From NCBI GenBank assembly GCA_013202295.1, contig JABMRT010000093.1:1-64000 (forward strand): DNA of 64,000 bases, written 5' to 3'. The notes under the pieces are model-generated. The model worked only from the letters and a program-made list of their open reading frames with translations. It was not told the origin of the DNA and did not search any database. Made by a program: the position numbers and the translations under genes. This stretch comes from Candidatus Zhuqueibacterota bacterium. GTDB taxonomy: Bacteria; Zhuqueibacterota; QNDG01; JABMRT01. Below, in pieces: positions 39,206 to 48,603 of this stretch (positions within the stretch are counted from its first letter, which is position 1; each line of letters opens with the position of its first letter).

Positions 39206-40120
39206 ATGAATCGAATCGCTGTTATTGACATCGGCACACAATCAGTTCTATTTCTTTTGGCGGAAACAATAAGTGGAAAGCTGCATCGCATCGGACAATC
39301 CGCTGTGAATGTCCGCATGGGCCAGCTGGATGTAAACAATAATATTCAGCAGGAACGACTTGATGCGTGTGCCGGGATTCTTCTCGACTTGAAAGCACAG
39401 GCAGAAGTTGCCGGAACGGAACATATCATCACAACAGGAACGGCTGTTTTTCGAAATGCGTCTAATGGACATGATGCTGCGCAATTTCTTTCTAAGCGGA
39501 CGGGATTACATGTCGAGGTTCTGAGTGAAGCAGACGAGGCCCTGCTCAGCTTTAAAGGCGCCATGTGGAATCGTAATTTGGATGGGAGGTGCTGGGTCTT
39601 TGATGTGGGAGGCGGCAGCACTGAATGTATCCTGGGGTCAAAGGAGCATTTGGAGAAATGGACCAGCCTGCCCCTTGGCGCGGTCAGCATGAATCAAATG
39701 CTCAGCGGCGATCCACCGGAACCGGAGACAGTGACTCTGATGCAAAACCGGATTGTTAATATTCTTTCATCCTTTAATCCTATTAAATCGGAAAGCGCGG
39801 AAACACTCATCGGCGTGGGCGGTACCATCACCACATTGGCGGCCATGGAGCTCACTATGTCCGATTACGACTCGGACCGTATAGATGGCATGACGATGAC
39901 AAGATTCCATTTTGAGAAGTGGATGGATTTTATTAGGAGGACACCAGTGAAAAATCGATGTGAGATCCCCGGTCTCTCCGCAGGAAGGACGGATATTATC
40001 ATGGCAGGCACAGCAATCTTTCTATCAATTCTGGAACTCACCGGCCATACACAGATCATGGTCAGTGATCGGGGACTCCGACATGGTGTGCTGATGCGGG
40101 AACTGGCAAAGATCACATAA
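39206..40120 (+). CDS. Ppx/GppA family phosphatase
   Basis: ASKHA-fold exopolyphosphatase or guanosine pentaphosphate phosphatase, 304 residues. AVIDIGTQSVLFLLAE is the first phosphate loop, VFDVGGGSTECILGS the second, and VGGTITTLAAMEL the adenosine-type motif. Only the core two domains are present; there is no C-terminal HD part, as in short bacterial Ppx proteins. It lies five bases after the DUF4390 gene and is probably co-transcribed. Confidence 0.92.
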   Translation: MNRIAVIDIGTQSVLFLLAETISGKLHRIGQSAVNVRMGQLDVNNNIQQERLDACAGILLDLKAQAEVAGTEHIITTGTAVFRNASNGHDAAQFLSKRTGLHVEVLSEADEALLSFKGAMWNRNLDGRCWVFDVGGGSTECILGSKEHLEKWTSLPLGAVSMNQMLSGDPPEPETVTLMQNRIVNILSSFNPIKSESAETLIGVGGTITTLAAMELTMSDYDSDRIDGMTMTRFHFEKWMDFIRRTPVKNRCEIPGLSAGRTDIIMAGTAIFLSILELTGHTQIMVSDRGLRHGVLMRELAKIT

Positions 40121-40159
40121 TTCAATTTTGGTTTAGACAATAACAGACATGGGTTACGT

Positions 40160-41659
40160 ATGAACATCCGATGGATTCTCTGGATAATATTCGGAATTGG
40201 TTTTTTAACACAGAACGCTTCGGCCGAGATTTCTCCGCTATCCCATTCCATTCAATGGCATGTACCCGGCCGGGTAAACAAGGTCATCCCCTGGGACATA
40301 AATCAGGATGAGAAATCCGATTTGTTGGTATTCAGTACCATGGTGTCGGATGATCTGATAAGGCATACGCGCTATCTCTCATTGTTCATCAGCGAATCCG
40401 GGAGGGCAACCGGCACCCCAGATCAAATCCTCCCCCTTCGTGACGCCATCGCCTTTGATGTTGCTGATTTAAATCAGGACAACTTTTCTGACCTGATCTT
40501 TTTGTGCAAAGATGGCATTTACTGTCTTCAATCCGAATCCAATCGTATTATTGAGGAATGGAATTTATTGATCCTCACGTTATCGGTCTTCCCCGGCGCA
40601 GACTTAAGCAACATAATCCAATATCCTTTCGTGGCGGATTTTAATGGAAATGGGACGCCTGAAATTATCGTCCCGACAAATGACGGCGTGCGAATCTATC
40701 AACAATCCGATTCCCTCTATCAGCCGATCCGGGATTGTATGATCAGGCCGCAGTACCAATTTTTGAAGACTGATGTGATGGATCTAATCATTCATCCTCC
40801 CCGATTGGTCTTTATGGATTTTGACGGCGATTCCCGATCCGACCTGATTCACTTGATCAACGACCGCATTCGAATCTTTCTGAATCCTTCAATTATCAAT
40901 CGTCAAAATGCGACTCTGCTTCCCGATCAGGAAATCGATCTTGGCAGTCATCGTCTCACATACAGTGCGGTGGACCGAGTCGCACCTGTGTCGCATCAGA
41001 TTCAAATGATAGATTTGAATAATGATGGATATACCGACCTGGTTCTCTCACAGGCTGCCCGATCCAGTTATATCAACACCGTTTCGCAACTGCACATTTA
41101 TTTGAATGATCAGGGGGCTCTGGCATCTTTTCCGGATCAAATCCTGACCGCTGAAAATTATGCGGGCGAACACATTGTTCGTGATTTAAATGGTGATGGT
41201 TTGCAGGACATCATCCTGTTTAATCTGGATATCGGATACAGTACAGCCATGCGTTTTTTGCTGACGCGTAAAATCGTTCACCAATATGATGTTTACTTGA
41301 TGCGCGATGATCACACCTATCCTTCGACGCCGGATTCAAAACATACTGTCAAGGTGGATCCGAGAGAGCGTCCATTGGCTTCAGTCGTGTATGCATTATT
41401 TCAAGTAGATGACTTTAATGGGGATGGATACCATGATCTGCTTGTCGCAACCGATAAAGACACATGGATTCTTTATCCGGGAAGACCTGATGGAGCATTC
41501 TATAATAAGGATCAGATTAAGATCAAGGCACAAACCGCTGTCAAGCGAATGTCAACCGACCTGAATGGGGATAGAGCCGCAGATCTGGTTTTCTGGGGCA
41601 CTGATGATTCAGAGGGTGTGTTAAGCATTCTTCTCAGCGGAAAGGACAGCGCCCCATGA
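40160..41659 (+). CDS. Secreted FG-GAP/VCBS repeat protein
   Basis: A 499-residue protein with a signal peptide (to about residue 24). At least eight calcium-loop motifs of the type D-x-N-x-D-G-x-x-D-L are visible: DINQDEKSDL, DLNQDNFSDL, DFNGNGTPEI, DFDGDSRSDL, DLNNDGYTDL, DLNGDGLQDI, DFNGDGYHDL and DLNGDRAADL. These build a beta-propeller like that of integrin alpha chains. No C-terminal sorting domain is present. The stop overlaps the next ATG (ATGA), which couples it to the Omp85 pair. Confidence 0.9.
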   Translation: MNIRWILWIIFGIGFLTQNASAEISPLSHSIQWHVPGRVNKVIPWDINQDEKSDLLVFSTMVSDDLIRHTRYLSLFISESGRATGTPDQILPLRDAIAFDVADLNQDNFSDLIFLCKDGIYCLQSESNRIIEEWNLLILTLSVFPGADLSNIIQYPFVADFNGNGTPEIIVPTNDGVRIYQQSDSLYQPIRDCMIRPQYQFLKTDVMDLIIHPPRLVFMDFDGDSRSDLIHLINDRIRIFLNPSIINRQNATLLPDQEIDLGSHRLTYSAVDRVAPVSHQIQMIDLNNDGYTDLVLSQAARSSYINTVSQLHIYLNDQGALASFPDQILTAENYAGEHIVRDLNGDGLQDIILFNLDIGYSTAMRFLLTRKIVHQYDVYLMRDDHTYPSTPDSKHTVKVDPRERPLASVVYALFQVDDFNGDGYHDLLVATDKDTWILYPGRPDGAFYNKDQIKIKAQTAVKRMSTDLNGDRAADLVFWGTDDSEGVLSILLSGKDSAP

Positions 41660-42891
41660 GACGTCTGGAGTATATCGTTTTCCTACTCCTCCCCCTTTTG
41701 GCATTGGAACTGAAGGCGCAGCGCCTCGAAGAAATACTGGTCTACGGACACAGATCCACAAATCCGGAAGTAATTCTCCGGGAATTGGAAATTGCCCCCA
41801 ACTCACAACTTGATGAGAATCTTCTGCAGCACGAACGAGATTGGCTCTTGCGTCTGGATTTTCTAAAGCGCATCGATTTTCTCACCAAATCCGGCACTTT
41901 GGATAATCGGCAAATCCTCATGATTGTGATCCGGGAACGGTCTGCGTTCTCATTCATTCCCAGCCTGGATATGGATGATTTGTATGGAATCAGCTTGGGT
42001 GGGCATATGACAACGTACAACTTGCGAGGGAACCGGGAGCGCGTTCGGATCTCAGGTATGGTGGGAGGATTTCGACATTTTGGAATATCCTGGCACAATC
42101 CCTGGATTGCCGGCTCGCTTCGGCTTTTCGTTGAACTCAATGCCGGTTATAAAGACTTTGACTATCTGTATCCGGATTGGAATACACCATTCAAGGAAAC
42201 AGATCTGAGTCTGCAGGGAGTGATAGGCCGGCAGTGGGGACGCACGTTTCGCGCTGGAATCTGCTTTGAGTTCGAAAGAGTCAAAGTCAGCGATCCAGAA
42301 ATCTCTCTATCTCACACGGGTCAGGATGACATCACGCAATGGCAAATCTTCACAGAATATGATAATCGGGACTGGCCGTTCTATCCCCGCAGGGGGATTT
42401 ATTGGAAATCAGGTCTCGATCACTATCTGATGCCGTCTGATCAGAAATTGGACTTCTATTTTACGGATTTCCGTACCTATTTGCCCCTTGGCCGACAGCA
42501 AACCGTGGCGCTTCAGATTGCAGGACATCTCTCCGAAGGAGTGACGCCTGTCTATAAACGTACGCATTTTGGCGGAAGTCGAACGGTCAGAGGGTATTCA
42601 ACCGGAGAGTATGCCGGCGAAAATATTGTCTATTCCAGCCTGGAATATCGATTCCCCTGGTTGTATGAACGCAATCCATCCGCGGGCCTTCACTTTGGAA
42701 TCAATGGTGTATTCTTTATGGATGCCGGGTCCGTGTGGTGGAATTCGGATGCGTTTAATCTCAAATCGATCCATGGATCAGTGGGACTGGGCGTGCATTT
42801 TATTTGGGATCAATGGGTCATCCGTGCTGAGTACGGCGCGCATGGCCGTGGCTGGGGCTTCATCAACACTGGTATGGATGTTAAATTTTAA
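41656..42891 (+). CDS. Omp85-type outer-membrane protein with one POTRA domain (first)
   Basis: A 411-residue protein. A signal peptide precedes a single POTRA-like domain (about 22-98, LEEILVYGHRSTNPEVILRE) and a 16-strand-type barrel. GGSRTVRGY is the loop-6 VRG motif of the BamA/TamA superfamily, and the C-terminus ends in phenylalanine (MDVKF). True BamA has several POTRA domains. It may export or insert the FG-GAP protein encoded directly upstream, but that is inference. Confidence 0.85.
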   Translation: MRRLEYIVFLLLPLLALELKAQRLEEILVYGHRSTNPEVILRELEIAPNSQLDENLLQHERDWLLRLDFLKRIDFLTKSGTLDNRQILMIVIRERSAFSFIPSLDMDDLYGISLGGHMTTYNLRGNRERVRISGMVGGFRHFGISWHNPWIAGSLRLFVELNAGYKDFDYLYPDWNTPFKETDLSLQGVIGRQWGRTFRAGICFEFERVKVSDPEISLSHTGQDDITQWQIFTEYDNRDWPFYPRRGIYWKSGLDHYLMPSDQKLDFYFTDFRTYLPLGRQQTVALQIAGHLSEGVTPVYKRTHFGGSRTVRGYSTGEYAGENIVYSSLEYRFPWLYERNPSAGLHFGINGVFFMDAGSVWWNSDAFNLKSIHGSVGLGVHFIWDQWVIRAEYGAHGRGWGFINTGMDVKF

Positions 42892-42892
42892 C

Positions 42893-44215
42893 ATGGAAAA
42901 TAGTCCCTTGATTAAATTTCGATATTGTTGGATGATGTTTGGATGGGCGCTGATCCTTCTCTTCTCGGAAGGTAAGGCCCAAACTTATATCGATTCCAAA
43001 TATGCGGATAAACCCATCGCCCGATATGAAATCATCGGGAATGAAAAGACAAAACCGTTCGTTCTGCTCCGCGAAATCAAACAACAGCTTGGCGATTCCC
43101 TGGATCTTGAGCGGTGTGAGGAGGACCGGAAACGAATACTCAGCTTGCGTTTATTTAACCGGGTCATGATGACCGCCACGCCCGTTGAAGACAGTGTGGC
43201 CATTCAAATTATTGTGACCGAACAATGGTATATCATTCCCTTTCCCATCCTGCATCTCGTCGATCGGGATTGGAACAAGATCTCGTATGGACTGGGTCTC
43301 AAACATTTGAACTTCAGAGGTCGAGCCGAGACCTTGTCCGCTATCGTCAAACTGGGATTCAATCCGCAGCTCTCGTGCACGTATGTTAATCCATGGCTCG
43401 ACCGCGATAAGAATTGGCAATTCGCACTCAATTTGGCATACAACCGTGTGCGCTCCAAACACTTTGAGGACCTGGATGAAAAGGTGGATGAGAACCAATC
43501 CCATGCACGAATATCTCTGGGCAGACGGTTTGGATTTCACACCTCTCTGACGATGGAAATGGGCGCAAATCAAGTCACTCTCACACCTCCTGTGCTGGGT
43601 CAAACCCTCTCCCCAAACGGCAAGGATCGCTTTTTTCAAACCGCCCTTTATTTTGGATGGGACCATCGCGATTTCAAAGAATATCCGATGTCGGGATGGC
43701 TCTGTCGTTTATCACTTCAGCAAAATGGTCTCTTTTCATCCACCATCGATTACAGACGGGCGGCCACCGATCTTCGAGTTTATCTTCCTATCAAAATTGG
43801 AACACTGGCCATGCGGTCCGCGTGGAGCGTGAGTGCAGGCAAGATTCCTGTCTATAGCCGAACCTATCTGGGTTACAGCGAACGCATCCGGGGTCACTTC
43901 TTTGATGCATATGAAGGAGAGAATCGGGCTGTCGCGACACTGGCGTTCCGTAGATTGATCATCGAGGAACAGTATTTTAATATGTCCCCTGAATCGGAGT
44001 TGAGCGACCTTCGCTTCGGCATGGGATTCGGGCTGTTCGCGGACACCGGTCTGATCTGGTTTCAGGATGCCCCCATGAGAGCTGAGGATTTGATTTCAGG
44101 ATATGGCGGCGGTTTGCATTTCCTACTGCCGTACAACACGGTCCTGCGTCTGGAATGCGCTTTCAATGAATCCGGCCACTTGCAATGGATCGCGGATGTG
44201 GATGTGGACATTTAA
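42893..44215 (+). CDS. Omp85-type outer-membrane protein with one POTRA domain (second)
   Basis: A 440-residue paralogue starting one base after the first. It has a signal peptide, one POTRA-like domain (RYEIIGNEKTKPFVLLREIK, then LFNRVMMT), and a barrel with loop-6 motif SERIRGHFFDAYEGENRA. A longer open frame extends upstream to 42569 but lies within the previous gene and is rejected. The two paralogues may act as a pair. rsmE follows after 20 bp. Confidence 0.85.
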   Translation: MENSPLIKFRYCWMMFGWALILLFSEGKAQTYIDSKYADKPIARYEIIGNEKTKPFVLLREIKQQLGDSLDLERCEEDRKRILSLRLFNRVMMTATPVEDSVAIQIIVTEQWYIIPFPILHLVDRDWNKISYGLGLKHLNFRGRAETLSAIVKLGFNPQLSCTYVNPWLDRDKNWQFALNLAYNRVRSKHFEDLDEKVDENQSHARISLGRRFGFHTSLTMEMGANQVTLTPPVLGQTLSPNGKDRFFQTALYFGWDHRDFKEYPMSGWLCRLSLQQNGLFSSTIDYRRAATDLRVYLPIKIGTLAMRSAWSVSAGKIPVYSRTYLGYSERIRGHFFDAYEGENRAVATLAFRRLIIEEQYFNMSPESELSDLRFGMGFGLFADTGLIWFQDAPMRAEDLISGYGGGLHFLLPYNTVLRLECAFNESGHLQWIADVDVDI

Positions 44216-44235
44216 TTTGGGTATTGGACAATACA

Positions 44236-44973
44236 ATGCACTTTGAAAGTTATTATGTAAATCCTGAGGATGTGCAGGACAATCAACTGATCATTCTCGG
44301 GGATGAGCTGCATCATCTGGCACGCGTTAAGAGAAAACGGATTGGTGATATAATCCAGGTTGTGGATGGCTGCGGCAAAGCATACGAGTCGGAGATCTTG
44401 GAAATCTCCAAATCAGAAGCGCAGTGTAAAATTCTCTCACGCCAGTCCGGGATGGGTGAAGCCTCCATCTCGCTCACAGTCGTGCAAGGTGTTCTCAAAG
44501 GCGATCGGTTTGACTGGTTCGTGGAAAAAGCCACGGAAATTGGCATCCGTAGAATTATCCCTCTAACATGTGAGCGGGCCGTCCTAAATCCGGGATCGAA
44601 TAAAGTAATGCGTTGGAATCGCATCGCTCTCTCTGCCATGAAACAATGCGGACGATGCGTCCTGCCAGAAGTGACTGAACCAGCAACCATGGAGGAAGCG
44701 CTCACTTCTGGATCAGAGTATCCGATCCAGCTGATCGCACATGCGGGAGAATCAAGCCACCCGTCTTCGATGGTGATGAAGGTGAACGCTCAGCCGAATC
44801 CTCAAATCATGATTCTCGTCGGCCCTGAAGGCGGATTTACAGACGAGGAAGTGGCCCTGGCCGTTGAACAGGGATTCGCGCCGGTCAGTCTAGGCCCCAG
44901 ACGGCTTCGCGCAGAAACAGCTGGCATCGTCTTCTCGACCCTGATCATGTCTCAGATGAAAGAACTGGAGTAA
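44236..44973 (+). CDS. rsmE: 16S rRNA m3U1498 methyltransferase
   Basis: SPOUT-fold methyltransferase of 245 residues that methylates U1498 of 16S rRNA. An N-terminal PUA-like part (DELHHLARVKRKRIGD) is followed by the knot region with ILVGPEGGFTDEEV and SLGPRRLRAETA, the SAM-binding motifs. I chose the ATG at 44236, since the open frame upstream overlaps the Omp85 gene. Confidence 0.95.
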   Translation: MHFESYYVNPEDVQDNQLIILGDELHHLARVKRKRIGDIIQVVDGCGKAYESEILEISKSEAQCKILSRQSGMGEASISLTVVQGVLKGDRFDWFVEKATEIGIRRIIPLTCERAVLNPGSNKVMRWNRIALSAMKQCGRCVLPEVTEPATMEEALTSGSEYPIQLIAHAGESSHPSSMVMKVNAQPNPQIMILVGPEGGFTDEEVALAVEQGFAPVSLGPRRLRAETAGIVFSTLIMSQMKELE

Positions 44974-44980
44974 GGTTTTT

Positions 44981-45358
44981 ATGCTGAAATTGTTATGGAT
45001 CGGCCTGGGCGGATTTTTAGGCGCTATCAGCCGATACGCGCTGAGCGGTTTCATCTACCGTGTCTTTTCCGATCCCTGGATGCCATACGGCACCATGGCC
45101 TGTAACGTACTCGGCTGCTTTTTAATCGGATTGCTTGGCGGCCTGAGTGAATCCAGACAACTTTTCGCGCCTGAAATCCGGCTCTTTTTATTCATCGGAT
45201 TGCTCGGCGGATTTACTACCTTCTCTTCATTTGGAATGGAAACCTTCAATTTGATGCGTGAGGGGCAATGGTTTCCATCTCTGATGAATGTGATCCTTTC
45301 AATTGTGCTGGGATTGATTGCCGTCTGGATCGGCTTCAATATCACACGAATCAGATAA
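44981..45358 (+). CDS. crcB: Fluoride channel CrcB/Fluc
   Basis: A 125-residue, four-helix membrane protein that exports fluoride as a dual-topology dimer. GGFLGAISRYALSGF and GLLGGFTTFSSFGMETFNL contain the conserved arginine and phenylalanine box residues. It lies eight bases after rsmE and ten before a DUF190 gene, a common partner. No fluoride riboswitch was seen upstream; the gene depends on the operon promoter. Confidence 0.95.
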   Translation: MLKLLWIGLGGFLGAISRYALSGFIYRVFSDPWMPYGTMACNVLGCFLIGLLGGLSESRQLFAPEIRLFLFIGLLGGFTTFSSFGMETFNLMREGQWFPSLMNVILSIVLGLIAVWIGFNITRIR

Positions 45359-45368
45359 GGAGGATGAT

Positions 45369-45734
45369 ATGATACTTCCTGAAACGGGACATCTTCTGCG
45401 CATCTACATCAGTGAAAGTGACCGGCATGAGGGAAAACCTCTGCATGAATGGATCATCCATCAGGCACGCGAGTATGGTCTGGCCGGAACGACTGTCATA
45501 CGGGGCATGGAGGGATTTGGGGCACACAGCCGGATCCATCATGCACAATTGCTCAGATTATCGGAAGATCTGCCCATCATTATAGAGATAGTTGATATTA
45601 AGGAAAAGATAGAAGCATTTCTCCCTGCGATCGACTCTGCTATCAAGGAAGGCCTAGCCACACTTGAACCTGTTGAGATCCGGTTCTATCGGGCTGGTTC
45701 GGACAATTCTCATTGTGATGGAGATCGAAAATGA
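45369..45734 (+). CDS. DUF190 family protein
   Basis: A 121-residue soluble protein of the PII-like DUF190 family. LLRIYISESDRHEGKPLHEW, GLAGTTVIRGMEGFG and LSEDLPIIIEIVD are the characteristic segments. It is often next to crcB, which hints at a role in fluoride or ion-channel control, but its biochemical activity is unknown. AGGAGG precedes the ATG at 45369. The stop overlaps the next gene (ATGA). Confidence 0.92.
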   Translation: MILPETGHLLRIYISESDRHEGKPLHEWIIHQAREYGLAGTTVIRGMEGFGAHSRIHHAQLLRLSEDLPIIIEIVDIKEKIEAFLPAIDSAIKEGLATLEPVEIRFYRAGSDNSHCDGDRK

Positions 45735-46804
45735 AACGGCGTAACTTTATTTCTGGTACCATAAAAATCGGGATTACTGGTCTTGTCAGTGCAATTGCAT
45801 GTTCGAAATACGATGTCGATGTAAAACTCCAACGAACCATCCAAAAAGTGAAACACACCATGCTCACCATGCAGCGTGCCTCATGGGAACAGGGCGTGGC
45901 CGTGCAGGCACTCCTGGAATTCGGAGACAAAGAAACCGTTTTACTCATGGCCCGTGAAGCAGTCGTACGACAGGCTGAAGATGGTCGTCTTGCGGTCATG
46001 TACGGCATGGAAGGCACAACCGATCCGGCTTCAAACGGAGAAGCAGTATTAAAAGCGGCGGAGTGGACAGATGATCCGATATTTCAGGATGCAGCTGACC
46101 GCATGCTGTCTTGGTTGATGGAACAAGCACCACGAACAGAAAATGGAGTCATCTGTCATTTCAAAAACAGCCAACAGGTTTGGGTGGATTCCATGTATAT
46201 GGCGCCACCCTTTCTCGCAGTTGCAGGCGAACCGGATGAAGCAGTACGCCAGATAGAAGGATACCGCAAGCTGCTTTGGAATCCGGAAAAGCATCTATTC
46301 TCGCATCAATGGGACAACGCGAAAAAGGTCTTCTCGCGGGAAGCCTTTTGGGGCGTAGGCAATGGATGGGCCGCTGCCGGTATGGCCCGTGTGATACACC
46401 ATTTGCCGAATTCGCATGAGAAGGACAAACTTCGTCTGGCAAAATATGTACACGAACTTCTAGATGGATGTCTGCCTCATATTCGCTCTGACGGATTTTT
46501 TCACAACGTGATTGACGATCCGGCAACCTTCATTGAAACCAATCTCTCTCAAATGCTAAGCTATTCAATATATCGGGGGATACAAGCAGGCTGGCTTCCG
46601 GATACCTATTTCACAGACGCGGAACACATGCGCATGGCCGCTCATTCCAAGATTGATAATTATGGCTATGTGCGGGATGTATGCGGTTCTCCCTTTTTCA
46701 ATAGCCCGGGAACCGCAACTGAGGGTCAAGCTTTTTTCATTTTAATGGAAGCTGCCAGAAGAAATCTATTAAAATCAGATAAAAAAGGAGAAGTGATCGC
46801 ATGA
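45731..46804 (+). CDS. Glycoside hydrolase family 88/105-like lipoprotein
   Basis: A 357-residue (alpha/alpha)6-barrel protein. The N-terminus (KRRNFISG, then VSAIAC) looks like a combined Tat and lipoprotein signal. MQRASWEQGVAVQALLEFG opens the barrel. VWVDSMYMAPPFLA carries the aspartate that starts catalysis in GH105, and FWGVGNGWAAAGMARV is a family motif. Members cleave unsaturated uronyl residues left by polysaccharide lyases. No lyase is encoded here, so the substrate is open. It overlaps both neighbours by four bases. Confidence 0.85.
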   Translation: MKRRNFISGTIKIGITGLVSAIACSKYDVDVKLQRTIQKVKHTMLTMQRASWEQGVAVQALLEFGDKETVLLMAREAVVRQAEDGRLAVMYGMEGTTDPASNGEAVLKAAEWTDDPIFQDAADRMLSWLMEQAPRTENGVICHFKNSQQVWVDSMYMAPPFLAVAGEPDEAVRQIEGYRKLLWNPEKHLFSHQWDNAKKVFSREAFWGVGNGWAAAGMARVIHHLPNSHEKDKLRLAKYVHELLDGCLPHIRSDGFFHNVIDDPATFIETNLSQMLSYSIYRGIQAGWLPDTYFTDAEHMRMAAHSKIDNYGYVRDVCGSPFFNSPGTATEGQAFFILMEAARRNLLKSDKKGEVIA

Positions 46805-47778
46805 AAGTTTTATTTATTGGCGGAACCGGTATCATCAGTTCGGCTTGTTCTGAACTTGCAATTCAGAAGGGCATTGATCTCACACTATTAAATAGAGGAA
46901 CATCCATTCGTCGGGTTCCAGAAGGAGCAGAGGTGCTAAATGCGGACATGGATAATCCCGATGAAGTTAATAAGGTTCTTGATGAGCGAACATTTGACGC
47001 AGTTGTGAACTGGATCGTCTTCACACCCGATCAAATCGATCGTGATCTGAAACTATTTAAAAATCGAACGGGACAATACATTTTCATCAGTTCCGCATCA
47101 GTGTATCAAACCCCGCCTGCCAATCTACCTGTGACTGAATCAACGCCGCTGGACAATCCGATCTGGGAGTATTCACAGAACAAAATCGCCTGTGAAGACA
47201 AACTCATTCAGGCCTATCGTGATGAAAAATTCCCCGTGACAATCGTCCGTCCTTCACATACATATGACAAAACCCTGCTGCCCTTTACAGGTCGCTACAC
47301 GGTCATTGACCGAATGCGCAAAGGCAAGCCTGTCATCGTGCATGGCGATGGTACATCCTTATGGACCCTCACCCATCATAAGGACTTCGCCGTCGGTCTG
47401 GTGGGCCTCCTGGCCAATTCTCACACGATTGGTGAGGTCTTTCACATCACATCGGATGAAATTCTGACCTGGAATCAGATCTTCCACATTATGGCCAATG
47501 CGGCTGGTGTATCAGAGCCGAAACTTGTGCACATCGCATCGGACACACTGGCGAAACATGATAAGGACTGGGGCGATAATTTATTAGGGGACAAATCTCA
47601 TTCCATGATCTTTGATAACACCAAGATTCGGCAAGTCGTACCCAATTTCAATCCATCCATCCCATTCCATCGGGGTGCTGAAGAGATCATGGCCTGGTAT
47701 GATGGTGATCCGGCCAGACAGGAAGTGGATGTGAAACTTGATGCCATGTACGATCAGATCATCAAGGAAAACACGTAA
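46801..47778 (+). CDS. NAD(P)-dependent epimerase/dehydratase (extended SDR)
   Basis: A 325-residue Rossmann-fold enzyme. LFIGGTGIISSACSELA is the cofactor loop, and YSQNKIACE holds the catalytic Y and K. The family includes sugar-nucleotide epimerases and dehydratases. It overlaps the GH88/105-like gene by ATGA, so it probably acts on the sugar that enzyme releases. The exact reaction cannot be assigned. Confidence 0.9.
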   Translation: MKVLFIGGTGIISSACSELAIQKGIDLTLLNRGTSIRRVPEGAEVLNADMDNPDEVNKVLDERTFDAVVNWIVFTPDQIDRDLKLFKNRTGQYIFISSASVYQTPPANLPVTESTPLDNPIWEYSQNKIACEDKLIQAYRDEKFPVTIVRPSHTYDKTLLPFTGRYTVIDRMRKGKPVIVHGDGTSLWTLTHHKDFAVGLVGLLANSHTIGEVFHITSDEILTWNQIFHIMANAAGVSEPKLVHIASDTLAKHDKDWGDNLLGDKSHSMIFDNTKIRQVVPNFNPSIPFHRGAEEIMAWYDGDPARQEVDVKLDAMYDQIIKENT

Positions 47779-47779
47779 C

Positions 47780-47794
47780 AATTGGTTACCAATT
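47780..47794. promoter_or_regulatory. Perfect 7+1+7 palindrome before the tandem beta-barrel genes
   Basis: AATTGGT and ACCAATT are exact inverted repeats around one T. The site is in the only gap (62 bp) before the first beta-barrel gene. It is too short and not T-rich enough for a terminator, so an operator is more likely. Confidence 0.4.
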
Positions 47795-47840
47795 CGAGTC
47801 CAAAGGATATATATTCAAAACTCGAAAAGGAGGTCATCAA

Positions 47841-48569
47841 ATGAAAAAGCGAATTCTGCTCATCGTCGTGATGATTTTGATCACACTTCCCTACTCTGGC
47901 AATTCACAAACAATTCAAATCGGTCTGTCGCCCAGTCTATCCCATGTGCTTGGAGGTTCCTATTATGCAGATGAACTGGATATGACTCTTTATGAACAGG
48001 GTTCTTTACCATGGCGCCTTCCAAGAAGACATTTTATCCAAGCCTTGGGTTTGGGCATAATGCCCGGATATCAAGTTGAACTCAAAATGGATTTAAATAA
48101 TCCTGGTGTATTTTGTATAGCTCAATTTGAGCAGCAATTTCTGTCCAAAACTGGGAAAGCATCCCTTTTCCCACCTCTGGAATCTTCATATCGTTATTTA
48201 GATAATGCTGTTAATGTAAAAGTGGCCAGTTCGCTCATTGCTTTAAATCTGGGCATTGGATGCAGGCTTCAAAGCAAAGGGCCGACGCCCTATCTGGCCG
48301 GGGCACTCCTTCTCAGCCGGATCGGTGATGTGACAATTAAAGATGATAACCTGGAAGTGACGATTGATGAAACTATTCCGGAAAAGAATCGACTGGGATT
48401 TAGTTTTATCTTTGGTTTTGAATGGGATATATCACAGAAATTAACTCTTGATACTCAGTTAAATCTGAAGAATTACGCAATGTGGTTCCGTGAAGAGGAT
48501 GAAGATTTTTTCATAACAACAGGTCTATCAATTGGCGTACTATACACACTGACTTCATCGAATCATTGA
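47841..48569 (+). CDS. Predicted outer-membrane beta-barrel protein (tandem paralogue 1)
   Basis: A 242-residue protein with a signal peptide (KKRILLIVVMILITLPYSGNSQ) and alternating hydrophobic strands after it. It ends SIGVLYTLTSSNH. It is related along its length to the next gene (shared TIQIGLS..., LAGALLLSRIGD/WAGTLIFSRIGD, F..GFEW/F.GVEW and MWFREE/LFMREE segments). AAAAGGAGG precedes the ATG. No family was recognised; porin-like or OmpW-like folds are possible. Confidence 0.75.
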   Translation: MKKRILLIVVMILITLPYSGNSQTIQIGLSPSLSHVLGGSYYADELDMTLYEQGSLPWRLPRRHFIQALGLGIMPGYQVELKMDLNNPGVFCIAQFEQQFLSKTGKASLFPPLESSYRYLDNAVNVKVASSLIALNLGIGCRLQSKGPTPYLAGALLLSRIGDVTIKDDNLEVTIDETIPEKNRLGFSFIFGFEWDISQKLTLDTQLNLKNYAMWFREEDEDFFITTGLSIGVLYTLTSSNH

Positions 48570-48603
48570 GGAGAACATAAAATAATATTAAGGAGGTAAT
48601 CGA

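Noticed and set aside
42569-42892. Upstream extension of the second Omp85 gene
   Set aside because: It lies within the first Omp85 gene in another frame. The ATG at 42893 begins a proper signal peptide.
44974-44980. Fluoride riboswitch before crcB
   Set aside because: The gap is only seven bases and no riboswitch motif was seen in the end of rsmE.
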